Part shown: piece after piece, positions 1-5,956 of the stretch
How positions within the stretch are numbered: the first letter of the stretch is position 1
Layout of the letters: the number at the start of each line of letters is the position of its first letter
Assembly (NCBI GenBank): GCA_020054355.1
Contig: JAGVLI010000121.1
Location: 1 to 6,138, forward strand
Length of the DNA: 6,138 bases
Direction: 5' to 3'
Source of the DNA: Planctomycetales bacterium
GTDB taxonomy: Bacteria; Planctomycetota; Planctomycetia; Gemmatales; Gemmataceae
Notes under the pieces: generated by a model
What the model was told of the DNA's origin: nothing
What the model saw: the letters and a program-made list of their open reading frames with translations, nothing else
The model's database searches: none
Position numbers and translations under genes: made by a program

Positions 1-1
1 C

Positions 2-1261
2 CGCTGGCTGTTCGGCGGCCGCGATCCCGTCTGGATCGACCTGACGGGCCACGGCGCTCCCGACGCCATCGGCACCGAGGGCAGCGGCATCTCCGGCCGG
101 CTGTTCCTGAACGAAGGCAAGGGCCAGTGGCGCAAAACCGCGCTGAACATCGAGGGCGCCGGCATCGGCGCTTTCCAGTTAGCCGATCTCGATGGCGACG
201 GCCTCCACCGTGAAATTTTCCTGACCGGCGTCACCGGCAGCGCGGTGCGGCCCGAACCGGCCCTGCCGGAGTGGGCAACCACCAAGGCCGCGAATCTGAC
301 CGGCAAGGAACTCTGGCAGGCCGAAAAGCTCGTGGGCTGGCCCAAGGGCGTCGAGCGCGCTCCGGGGGCGGCCCGTCCCATGTTCCGCGACGCCTATGCC
401 GTGGACCTGAACGGCGACGACAAGAACGAGCTGATTGTTCACTTCAAGGGCGATGGCTTTACTCCGAAGCAGGTCTTTAGCTGGGTGCTGATGCGCGAAG
501 CCGACAGCTGGAAGGATGTGACGGCGTCGCTCGGCCTGCCGACGGGCGAGAGCCATTGGTTCTATCCCGAGGACATCGACGCGGACGGCGATCTCGACCT
601 GGTGGACCTGCACACGGGCGAATGGCACCGCAATGACGGCAAGGGCCGCTTCACGCTCGGCCCCACACGCATCTTCGATCCGGAAAAGCGGCTTTCGGGC
701 CGCAAGGGGCTGCCCTGGACGACCGACAACGAGGTGCAATGGCTGGACCTCGATAACAACGGCTACCGCGATTTCATCACCGCATCGGACCACGGCGCGG
801 AGAACGGCGCTTTCCTGAACCTGGGACGGGGCGAGTTCGTGGAAGTCGCGGGCATTCCGGGCAATCGGCGCAACCGCAAGTTCGGCGACGCGAACGGCGA
901 CCACAAGCTCGACATGGTCAGCATGACCAAGGACCAGATGACCTTGCACCGCAACGAAACCTCGCGGCAGGGCATGCACATTCGGCTGGTGCCGCGCGTG
1001 CCGGCCGACGCCCACCTGGGCGCGAAAGTGTGGGTCTACCAGGACGGCAAGCTCGGCGATCCGAAGGCCATCATTCACTATCGGCAAGGCTTCATGGACC
1101 GCGACGGCGGTCGCTCGCACATGCTGGTGCCGTTGCTGCACGTGGGCTTGGGCCAGGCGGAGAAAGCAGACGTCCGCGTGCGTTTCGCTTCCGGCGAGGT
1201 GCGTGAAGCGCGCGGCGTCAAGGCCGGCAGCCTGATGACGATTCAGGAAGTGCAAAAATAG
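2..1261 (+). CDS. FG-GAP/VCBS-repeat protein with C-terminal ASPIC/UnbV domain (CRTAC1-like), 5' truncated
   Basis: The frame is open from the first codon of the window (base 2) to TAG at 1259-1261, giving the last 419 residues of a longer protein; the in-frame GTG at 245 is internal. Numbering visible residues from 1, Ca-binding DxDGDG-like loops of an FG-GAP/VCBS beta-propeller recur: a degenerate one at 13-21 (DLTGHGAPD), then 62-67 (DLDGDG), 135-143 (DLNGDDKNE), 191-199 (DIDADGDLD), 249-257 (DLDNNGYRD) and 296-304 (DANGDHKLD). Residues 324-418 match the ASPIC/UnbV pattern: an IRLVPR strand, LGAKVWVY, LLHVGLGQAEKADVRVRFASGEV and a final MTIQE. Known relatives are exported, calcium-dependent beta-propeller proteins linked to adhesion or binding; no enzymatic activity can be assigned. 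A signal peptide would lie upstream of the window. The next gene begins 161 bases downstream on the same strand. Family is confident; function is not known. Confidence 0.9.
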   Translation, partial: RWLFGGRDPVWIDLTGHGAPDAIGTEGSGISGRLFLNEGKGQWRKTALNIEGAGIGAFQLADLDGDGLHREIFLTGVTGSAVRPEPALPEWATTKAANLTGKELWQAEKLVGWPKGVERAPGAARPMFRDAYAVDLNGDDKNELIVHFKGDGFTPKQVFSWVLMREADSWKDVTASLGLPTGESHWFYPEDIDADGDLDLVDLHTGEWHRNDGKGRFTLGPTRIFDPEKRLSGRKGLPWTTDNEVQWLDLDNNGYRDFITASDHGAENGAFLNLGRGEFVEVAGIPGNRRNRKFGDANGDHKLDMVSMTKDQMTLHRNETSRQGMHIRLVPRVPADAHLGAKVWVYQDGKLGDPKAIIHYRQGFMDRDGGRSHMLVPLLHVGLGQAEKADVRVRFASGEVREARGVKAGSLMTIQEVQK

Positions 1262-1270
1262 TCGGCGGGC

Positions 1271-1301
1271 AAGCAACGGAGTTTCGTCCGTCATGTTGCT
1301 T
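1271..1301 (+). terminator. weak hairpin just after the FG-GAP gene
   Basis: Ten bases after the stop, AAGCAAC (1271-1277) pairs exactly with GTTGCTT (1295-1301). A further GGA/TCC stem (1278-1280 with 1287-1289) closes a six-base loop, leaving a five-base bulge. The position suits a terminator or 3'-end stabiliser, but there is no T run after the stem, so intrinsic termination is doubtful. Confidence 0.3.
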
Positions 1302-1314
1302 CCAGGGACTGTTT

Positions 1315-1384
1315 GCCCGTGGGTCACGATTCCAATCGTGACAAACGCCACAACCTGTCACGATTGGAATCGTGACCCACGGGC
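1315..1384. repeat. inverted repeat with perfect 29-base arms, each containing its own hairpin (REP/BIME-like)
   Basis: Bases 1315-1343 are the exact reverse complement of 1356-1384, separated by 12 bases (1344-1355). Each arm is itself a hairpin: in the left arm GTCACGATT (1323-1331) pairs with AATCGTGAC (1334-1342) around CC, preceded by GTGG (1319-1322). The whole is two head-to-head units with the GTGG heads outermost. No T run follows, so this is not a typical intrinsic terminator. It fills the space between the FG-GAP gene and the next gene, and its right end supplies a GTG at 1372 in frame with that gene, which is probably not the real start. A loose copy (GTCAC-TC-GATTTGG, 1390-1403) follows and may be decayed or chance. 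The REP/BIME reading is inference from architecture. Confidence 0.85.
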
Positions 1385-1407
1385 CAGAGGTCACTCGATT
1401 TGGCAGT

Positions 1408-1413
1408 AAGGAG
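1408..1413 (+). promoter_or_regulatory. ribosome binding site AAGGAG that decides the start of the 458-residue protein
   Basis: AAGGAG at 1408-1413 is a strong Shine-Dalgarno match. It lies 9 bases before ATG at 1423 and only 3 bases before ATG at 1417, so 1423 is preferred. It excludes the GTG at 1372, which lies upstream of it inside the inverted repeat. Confidence 0.7.
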
Positions 1414-1422
1414 CGCATGCAG

Positions 1423-2799
1423 ATGGCCAGATGCTTGGGAGCGACGACAATCTGCCTTGTGGGCACGCTGTTCGCGATGAGCAGCTCAAATGCCGCCGCG
1501 GACGGTCTGGACGGCTGGAGCATCGTCCGCACCGTGGACACCGACCGCCTGGACCCTGCGCTCAAAGGAGTGCATGTCCCTACCTTGGAGAAACACTTCA
1601 CGTTCGCCGATGGCGTGCTGCGCGGGCGGATCGGACTGGGCAAGGAGTTCTTCGAGGCCAAGCGGGTGGACACCCTGGCCGGCGTGGGCACGATCTGGGC
1701 CACGCGCCAGGACTGGCCGAAAGACCTCGCGGACTTCGAGGCCACCTGGGATTTCCAGTGGGTGATGCCCGACAAGAAGTTCGCCGACTGTCCGTTCATG
1801 CTGGTCGGCTTCCGGCTCAATACCGAGGGCGAAGGCTACTCGGTCGGGCTGCACGGCTACACCGCGCCGCTGCTGATCCAGCGGATTGCCAAGGAAAAAA
1901 CGCGGCCCGTCGGGCGCGGACGTTTTGCCCAATACGTCCAGAGCGGTTGGCTGCACTGCCGGCTGCGCGCCGCCGGCCCAATCATCAAGGCCAAGGTCTG
2001 GAAGGCCAACACGCCGGAACCGGAACGCTGGACCAGCGAAGCCTACGACGACTGGACGGGCAGCGCGGACGGCCGCTATCGCCAGGGAGCCGTGGCCTTC
2101 GGCTTTTCGGGCGTCAAGGTGTTCGACACCGCCAGCCACGAATACCGCAACATCAAGTTGCGCGCGTTGACCGCCGAGGAAGTAAAAGCCGAGGCGTCCT
2201 TCAGCGCCAAGGACGGCCCGAACTACCTGGGCGACATTGGCGGCACGGAAAAACTGGCCGACAAGCTGCGCGACGAGTACCAGAAGAGCTTGCAGGCGCT
2301 CGACGCGAAGACCGTGGAGGGATTCAAGCGAGATCGGAACCTGGTAGTCGAGGCCGGCGCTGAAGGGCTGGTCCTGCGGTCCACGGATGGCGCGCCCGCG
2401 TTCCTCTGGCTGCCCGAAGCGAAACGACATACCTTCGCCATGCTCCAGGCGAAGGCCGCTGCTGGCGCGCGTCCCTTGCTCGCCTTGCGCGAGGCAGGCG
2501 CGGAGCCGGCGGAGTTCATCTATCTCGATCCAGTCTGGCGCGAAGGGCTGCCCGCCATGCTCTGGCGCGACAGCAAGCACACCGGCGACGTGGTGCGTGG
2601 TTCGTGGAAGCCCGACGCCTGGTATCAGTTGCTGACGCAGCGCGGCCACCTGCAACTCTGGCGCGTGCTGGAGGTGGACGGCCCGGAAATTGCCGCGTTC
2701 CGGTACACAGGCGGAGCAACTCACGGCAAGGCGGAAGCGTTCGGCATCGGTGTCGCCGGCCGAGGTGAGGTGACGATCAAGGGGTTTGGGGCGAAGTAG
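1423..2799 (+). CDS. secreted two-domain protein: LamG/DUF1080-like N-terminal half, unknown beta-rich C-terminal half
   Basis: The 458-residue product (stop TAG 2797-2799) starts with a Sec signal peptide: short MAR, hydrophobic 4-20, likely cut near NAA-A-D (residues 23-27). Residues about 28-250 read like a concanavalin/LamG jelly roll of the DUF1080 (3-keto-disaccharide hydrolase) type. Visible strands include FTFADGVLRGR (59-69), FMLVGFRLNTEGEGYSVGLHG (125-145), a long strand ending in KVWK (191-194), and a closing GAVAFGFSGVKVF ... EYRNIKLRAL (222-249) like the end of DUF1080 domains. A charged, probably helical linker spans about 251-300. Residues 305-458 form a second beta-rich region (LVVEAGAEGLVLRS, AFLWLPEAKRHTF, HLQLWRVLEVDGPEIAAFRY) that I do not recognise. 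A sugar-binding or glycan-processing role is possible from the first half, but no catalytic residues could be identified. It may be co-transcribed with the upstream gene, as no convincing promoter is visible between them. Confidence 0.85.
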   Translation: MARCLGATTICLVGTLFAMSSSNAAADGLDGWSIVRTVDTDRLDPALKGVHVPTLEKHFTFADGVLRGRIGLGKEFFEAKRVDTLAGVGTIWATRQDWPKDLADFEATWDFQWVMPDKKFADCPFMLVGFRLNTEGEGYSVGLHGYTAPLLIQRIAKEKTRPVGRGRFAQYVQSGWLHCRLRAAGPIIKAKVWKANTPEPERWTSEAYDDWTGSADGRYRQGAVAFGFSGVKVFDTASHEYRNIKLRALTAEEVKAEASFSAKDGPNYLGDIGGTEKLADKLRDEYQKSLQALDAKTVEGFKRDRNLVVEAGAEGLVLRSTDGAPAFLWLPEAKRHTFAMLQAKAAAGARPLLALREAGAEPAEFIYLDPVWREGLPAMLWRDSKHTGDVVRGSWKPDAWYQLLTQRGHLQLWRVLEVDGPEIAAFRYTGGATHGKAEAFGIGVAGRGEVTIKGFGAK

Positions 2800-2861
2800 C
2801 CGGGCAAGCGGTGAAACGCTGATAGCAAACGCGGAACATCACTTCCTGCGAATCAATTTCA

Positions 2862-2905
2862 TGAATTAGCTGACAGCTATCAGCTGATAGCTGTCAGCTA
2901 ATTCA
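2862..2905. repeat. 44-base perfect palindrome without spacer
   Basis: The centre lies between 2883 and 2884 (CAG|CTG) and all 22 base pairs are complementary from 2862/2905 inward; 2861/2906 mismatch. The arms contain nested smaller palindromes built from AGCTGAYAGCT-type units (for example AGCTGACAGCT at 2868-2878). It is clearly more AT-rich than the flanking genes, which suggests an inserted or independently maintained element. It lacks the GTAG head of the other repeats here. Confidence 0.9.
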
Positions 2906-2914
2906 CGCCTTTTT
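2862..2914 (+). terminator. probable intrinsic terminator of the 458-residue protein gene
   Basis: Transcribed rightward, the 44-base palindrome would fold into a very stable hairpin, and TTTTT (2910-2914) follows four bases after it. It begins 62 bases after the stop codon of the upstream gene and ends before the promoter of the GntR gene. The hairpin is longer than usual, and the T run does not abut the stem, which lowers certainty. Confidence 0.5.
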
Positions 2915-2957
2915 GCACCAAGTTGGAACGAACTCGTGGGTTGTCGCGCGCCAACCA

Positions 2958-2985
2958 TTGCCCTCCCGCCGGAGAATGGTATGCT
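2958..2985 (+). promoter_or_regulatory. candidate sigma70-type promoter of the GntR gene
   Basis: TTGCCC (2958-2963) and TATGCT (2980-2985) are separated by 16 bases, resembling -35 and -10 boxes. They lie about 50 bases upstream of the chosen ATG (3034), after the probable terminator. A single match of this quality can occur by chance; the overlapping symmetric site strengthens it. Confidence 0.4.
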
Positions 2986-2997
2986 ACATGCTACATA
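2980..2997. promoter_or_regulatory. candidate operator overlapping the -10 box (TATG-N3-CATG-N3-CATA)
   Basis: Twelve of 18 bases are symmetric: TATG, CATG, CATA spaced by three bases. The same stretch is also a tandem duplication of TGCTACA (2982-2988, 2989-2995). GntR/FCD regulators commonly bind short symmetric sites over their own promoters, so negative autoregulation by the downstream gene is a reasonable inference. Part of the symmetry follows automatically from the tandem duplication. Confidence 0.35.
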
Positions 2998-3033
2998 GTG
3001 AGATGCTGCCATTCTTACCCAGAGAACCGAATC

Positions 3034-3726
3034 ATGTCCACGCTGGCAAAGGATACGGCCGGCAACCTGCCGCTGGAGCGGCCCGCGTCGCTCAAGGACG
3101 CGGCCTACCGGCAAATCAAGGGATTGTTGCTCTCCGGCCAGCTGGAACGCGACCGGCTCTACTCGGCGCAATACTTCGCGGACAGTCTCGGCGTTTCGCG
3201 CACGCCCGTGCGGGAGGCGCTCTTGCAGCTGGCCAGCGAGGGCTTCCTGGTCTGCAAGGACGTGCGCGGCTTCAAGATCAAGGACTTCGCCGCCAAGGAA
3301 ATCCGCGACGTGTTCGAGACGCGCCAGGTCATCGAGTCCTATCTCGTCAAACGGTTGGTCGAGGAAATGAGCGCTGTGGACTTGCAAGGCATGGAGCGGA
3401 GCTTGCAGTCGATGAAGGCCGCCGCCGGCCAGGAAGACGCCCACGGCTTCCTGGAGAGCGACAAGGAATTCCACATGCTGCCGGTGCGCCGGACGGGCAA
3501 TCTGCATCTGCTGGCCGTCATGGAGGCCATCCGCAACCAGATGTCCATCTTCGGACTGACGGCCCTGTCGCATCCGGGACGCTATCAAGAAGTCATCCGG
3601 GAGCACGAGGCCATCCTGACGGCGCTGCGGCAGAGGGACAAGAAGAAAGCCGTGCAGGCCATGAGCCAGCATCTGGCGACGACGGAAGGCCGCATTCTGG
3701 AAAGGGTCGAAGCGGCGGCGAAGTAA
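3034..3726 (+). CDS. GntR-family transcriptional regulator, FCD subfamily
   Basis: The 230-residue product has the usual length for FadR-like FCD regulators. Residues about 20-83 form the winged helix-turn-helix DNA-binding domain, with the family signature at 47-71 (YFADSLGVSRTPVREAL then EGFL). Residues about 90-220 form the all-helical FCD ligand-binding domain. The usual metal-ligand pattern is present: D143-x3-H147, H191 and H213, with spacings (44 and 22) typical of metal-binding FCD domains. Such proteins are cytoplasmic dimers that usually repress transport or catabolism genes and are released by a small carboxylic-acid ligand; the ligand here cannot be deduced. ATG 3034 is chosen because it places the HTH at the normal distance; the in-frame extension upstream runs through the promoter. 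The ribosome binding site is weak (AGAGA, 3021-3025). No obvious catabolic target is adjacent. Confidence 0.93.
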   Translation: MSTLAKDTAGNLPLERPASLKDAAYRQIKGLLLSGQLERDRLYSAQYFADSLGVSRTPVREALLQLASEGFLVCKDVRGFKIKDFAAKEIRDVFETRQVIESYLVKRLVEEMSAVDLQGMERSLQSMKAAAGQEDAHGFLESDKEFHMLPVRRTGNLHLLAVMEAIRNQMSIFGLTALSHPGRYQEVIREHEAILTALRQRDKKKAVQAMSQHLATTEGRILERVEAAAK

Positions 3727-3727
3727 A

Positions 3728-4504
3728 TCAGCGGCCCGTTTCGAGTCTCAGCCGATAGGCGAACGCGGGGCCGCCCTGATCGTGGGCATCGGCGAGGTTG
3801 AGATAGTAGACGCCGGCGGCTGGGAGCGTCACTTCGAGACGCGAATCGGTCGAACCGTCGCTATCGTCGTTGCTGGCCAGAATCTGCCCGGCCGCGTCGT
3901 ACAAGGTCAGGATCGAATCCAGCGGCGCGCCGTGCCGGGCGGCGAACACTTCCGCCACGAACTTCTGGCCCTGCTGGCCGTCGATGCGAAAAACATCGAC
4001 GTCCTGCGACTGGGGAATGCTGCCCGCAATCACCACGGGCAGCGAAACGCTTTGCGCCTGCTTGAAGCCGTTGTTCGGCTCCTTCTCCGCAACCGGAAAG
4101 GGTTCGCTGTCGATGAGCAGCCGATGCGCCGAACTTTCCCCGGCCGGCGTGACGATGATGAATTCCAGGTGAGGCTGCGCCAGATCGGGCGGCAGCGTCA
4201 CTTCCACCTCGATGAAGGAATCGCCGAGTTTGTTCGGGTCGGCGTTGTTCGGCGGCGGGGCCTTCGCTTTCTTGCTGATTTTCGCTTCCACCTTCGGCTC
4301 GGCGAAGCGGACCTCGGTGGCGGTATCGAGCTTCAGCCCGCGCACGGTGACGGTCTTCTTGACGCCGGCCGGGATGCCGAACGGGACGGCCACCACCACT
4401 TTTGGCGTGTCCTTCTTGTCCGCTTTCTTGTCCTGCGACGTGGCGGACGACAGGAAGAATAACGGCAGCGACAGGCAGAGCAGCAGGCAGCAGAGGCTAC
4501 GCAT
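3728..4504 (-). CDS. secreted protein with IPT/TIG-like region and PPC (pre-peptidase C-terminal) domain
   Basis: The 258-residue product begins at ATG 4504-4502 with a signal peptide (MRSLCC, hydrophobic to about 19, likely cut near ATS-Q at 23-24). A Lys/Asp-rich linker (25-35) follows. Residues about 36-131 are beta-rich and resemble an IPT/TIG immunoglobulin-like fold (VVVAVPFGIPAGVKKTVTVRG at the start, ending LLID). The PPC domain covers about 140-256 and opens with EKEPNN (140-145), then DVDVFRIDGQQGQ (168-180), LDSILTLYD (195-203), and a closing GVYYLNLAD strand. PPC domains are non-catalytic extracellular modules common in planctomycetes. Reading upstream to a CTG/ATG-like start at 4609 adds residues encoded by the inverted repeat (the peptide SAVRTADPT appears), so that extension is rejected. 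No good ribosome binding site precedes ATG 4504. It lies 107 bases downstream of the DUF1501 gene and is probably co-transcribed. Confidence 0.88.
   Translation of the reverse strand: MRSLCCLLLCLSLPLFFLSSATSQDKKADKKDTPKVVVAVPFGIPAGVKKTVTVRGLKLDTATEVRFAEPKVEAKISKKAKAPPPNNADPNKLGDSFIEVEVTLPPDLAQPHLEFIIVTPAGESSAHRLLIDSEPFPVAEKEPNNGFKQAQSVSLPVVIAGSIPQSQDVDVFRIDGQQGQKFVAEVFAARHGAPLDSILTLYDAAGQILASNDDSDGSTDSRLEVTLPAAGVYYLNLADAHDQGGPAFAYRLRLETGR
3731..3774. terminator. inverted repeat at the convergent gene junction
   Basis: GCGGCCC (3731-3737) is the exact reverse complement of GGGCCGC (3768-3774), and TTCG (3740-3743) can pair with CGAA (3760-3763) inside it. It begins four bases after the GntR stop codon and lies inside the last codons of the opposing PPC gene. 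It could help end transcription from either side, but has no proper T run and may be chance in GC-rich coding DNA. Confidence 0.2.
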
Positions 4505-4523
4505 GTCGGGACCCACGATGCTG

Positions 4524-4591
4524 GTAGGGTCCGCTGTGCGGACCGCTGAACCGCCAGAATTGCGGTCAATGGTCCGCACAGCGGACCCTAC
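4524..4591. repeat. inverted pair of GTAG-headed hairpins (BIME-like) between DUF1501 and PPC genes
   Basis: Bases 4524-4544 are the exact reverse complement of 4571-4591 (21 bases), with a 26-base spacer. Each arm is GTAG followed by a 7-bp hairpin: GGTCCGC-TGT-GCGGACC (4528-4544) and its complement at 4571-4587. The two units are head to head with both GTAG tetranucleotides outermost, the arrangement of bacterial BIMEs. GACCGC (4541-4546) and GCGGTC (4562-4567) offer an alternative fold. As an intercistronic stem-loop it could alter the ratio of the two flanking gene products by stabilising the upstream mRNA. That effect is inference. Confidence 0.85.
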
Positions 4592-4611
4592 AAGAACGCT
4601 GTGCGACAAAC

Positions 4612-5940
4612 CTAGAACAACTCGTTGACCGGCTCGCCCTTGTCGAGGATTTCTTGCGGCCGGCCGTCCGGCGCTTGCAGCAGCTTGCGCGGGTCGATGC
4701 CGAGCACGTCGAAGACCGTGTAGCAGACGTCGGCCGGCGACACGGGCCGCTTGGTGACGTAAGCGCCGTCCTTGTCGGTCTGGCCCAGGACCAGGCCGCC
4801 CTTGACACCCGCGCCGGCGAAGAGCAGCGATCCGGCCGGTCCCCAGTGGTCGCGGCCCGCGTCCTTATTGATCTTCGGCGTCCGGCCGAACTCGCCCATG
4901 ACCAGGACGAGCGTGTTTGCCAGCAAGCCGCGTTCGTGCATGTCGGTAATCAGCGACGAGGCGGCGCGGTCGAAGTCGGGCAGCTTGCCGGCCAGGCCAT
5001 CCCAGATTTTCGCGTGATGGTCCCAGCCGGCGAAGTTAATCGTCACGAAGCGGACGCCGCGTTCGGTCAATCGGCGGGCCAGCAGGCAGCTCTGGCCAAA
5101 GGTGGTCCGGCCGTAGCGGTCGCGCATCCGGTCGCTTTCCTGCTCGATGGCGAAGGCGGTGCGGGCCTCGCTGGACAGGATCATCGCGGCGGCCCGCTGG
5201 TGGAATTCGTCGTAGGTACTGATCTGGTCGTTGCCCTGCACGCGCCGGGCCAAGCCGTCCACCGCACCCAGCAGCGTTTCCCGGCGCTCGATGCGCTTCG
5301 CCGACATCGGTTCGGCCGGGGCCAGGTCCTGTACCTTGTAGTTGGCTTCGTTGGGATCGCCGGCCTTGAAAGATTCATACCGGCCGCCGAGGTAGGCGCT
5401 CTTGCCGAGTTCCCAGGTGAACGAGGGATTGCGCGGCACCGAGACATAGGGCGGCAGCTTGCCGGAGAAGCCGGCCTCGTGGGCGACGACCGCGCCCATC
5501 GCCGGGTAGTCGCCGAAGGCCGAGCCGAAGCGGCCCGACATCACCCAGTTGGTGGCGGTCTCGTGATGGTCGTTGTTGTGCGCGCCGGAGCGGACCAGCG
5601 CCACCTTGTCCATGACCTGGGCCATCAACGGCAGCTTCTCGGAGATGCGCAGGCCGCTGACGGAGGTGTCGATGGTCGAATAGTTGCCTTTGACTTCGGG
5701 CGTGGCGTCCGGCTTGGGGTCGAAGGTGTCGTGGTGCGACATGCCGCCGCCGAGGTAAACGAGGATCACCGAGCGGCGCGCGCTCTTGCCCTTGGGGGTG
5801 GCCGCCGCCTGGGCTTCGAGCTGCAGCGCTTGAGGCAGCGCCAGACCGAAGGCGGACAGCGCGCCGATGCGGAGAAAGTCGCGGCGGGTGCTGCCGGCGC
5901 GGTTCGTCGAAGTCCGTCGGCCCAGAAACAGATCGAGCAT
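4612..5940 (-). CDS. DUF1501 family protein with Tat signal
   Basis: The 442-residue product starts at ATG 5940-5938 and ends at TAG (4614-4612). A twin-arginine signal is clear: STRRDFLRIG (R19, R20), hydrophobic 26-38, probable cut after AQA (43-45), so the folded protein is exported. The remainder is full-length DUF1501, a family placed with alkaline-phosphatase/sulfatase-like folds. Conserved motifs in order are GGGMSHHDTFDPKP (64-77), HNNDHHETA (121-129), WDHH (306-309), GEFGRTP (349-355) and GRDHW (362-366); the His/Asp clusters probably bind metal. The substrate is not known. In planctomycetes these genes commonly accompany DUF1549/DUF1553 cytochrome-like genes and PPC proteins; a PPC gene follows here, while the upstream neighbour lies outside the window. 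The frame stays open upstream of 5940, but that stretch contains a hairpin repeat and gives no conserved protein, so the extension is rejected. Confidence 0.95.
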   Translation of the reverse strand: MLDLFLGRRTSTNRAGSTRRDFLRIGALSAFGLALPQALQLEAQAAATPKGKSARRSVILVYLGGGMSHHDTFDPKPDATPEVKGNYSTIDTSVSGLRISEKLPLMAQVMDKVALVRSGAHNNDHHETATNWVMSGRFGSAFGDYPAMGAVVAHEAGFSGKLPPYVSVPRNPSFTWELGKSAYLGGRYESFKAGDPNEANYKVQDLAPAEPMSAKRIERRETLLGAVDGLARRVQGNDQISTYDEFHQRAAAMILSSEARTAFAIEQESDRMRDRYGRTTFGQSCLLARRLTERGVRFVTINFAGWDHHAKIWDGLAGKLPDFDRAASSLITDMHERGLLANTLVLVMGEFGRTPKINKDAGRDHWGPAGSLLFAGAGVKGGLVLGQTDKDGAYVTKRPVSPADVCYTVFDVLGIDPRKLLQAPDGRPQEILDKGEPVNELF

Positions 5941-5947
5941 AAGGATT

Positions 5948-5953
5948 CTCCCC
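5948..5953 (-). promoter_or_regulatory. ribosome binding site GGGGAG of the DUF1501 gene
   Basis: On the minus strand GGGGAG lies seven bases before ATG 5940. This spacing, and the Tat motif falling at residues 16-25, settle the start against longer in-frame alternatives. Confidence 0.75.
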
Positions 5954-5956
5954 AAA

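Noticed and set aside
179..1351. Long antisense open frame opposite the FG-GAP gene
   Set aside because: It mirrors a well-supported coding region; its residues show no family motifs, and long antisense frames are expected in high-GC DNA.
1315..1384. CRISPR repeat or insertion-sequence terminal repeats
   Set aside because: There is only one inverted pair with a 12-base spacer, no array of direct repeats, and no transposase between the arms.
1486..2724. 412-codon antisense open frame opposite the secreted protein gene
   Set aside because: The sense frame has a signal peptide, a Shine-Dalgarno site and recognisable strands; the antisense product is low-complexity without motifs.
2807..2820. 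AGCG/CGCT hairpin right after the secreted protein gene as its terminator
   Set aside because: The stem is only four base pairs with no T run; the palindrome at 2862-2905 with TTTTT after it is a far better candidate.
2866..3672. Antisense open frame opposite the GntR gene
   Set aside because: The sense strand encodes a complete GntR/FCD protein; the antisense frame runs into the palindrome and has no domain.
3782..4462. Plus-strand open frame opposite the PPC gene
   Set aside because: The minus strand has a signal peptide and clear PPC motifs; the plus-strand product is Arg/His-rich with no recognisable features.
3728..4504. PPC protein as a lipoprotein because of LLLC in its signal peptide
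   Set aside because: The cysteines lie inside the hydrophobic core (residues 5, 6, 10) rather than at its end, and a standard cleavage region follows at about 21-24.
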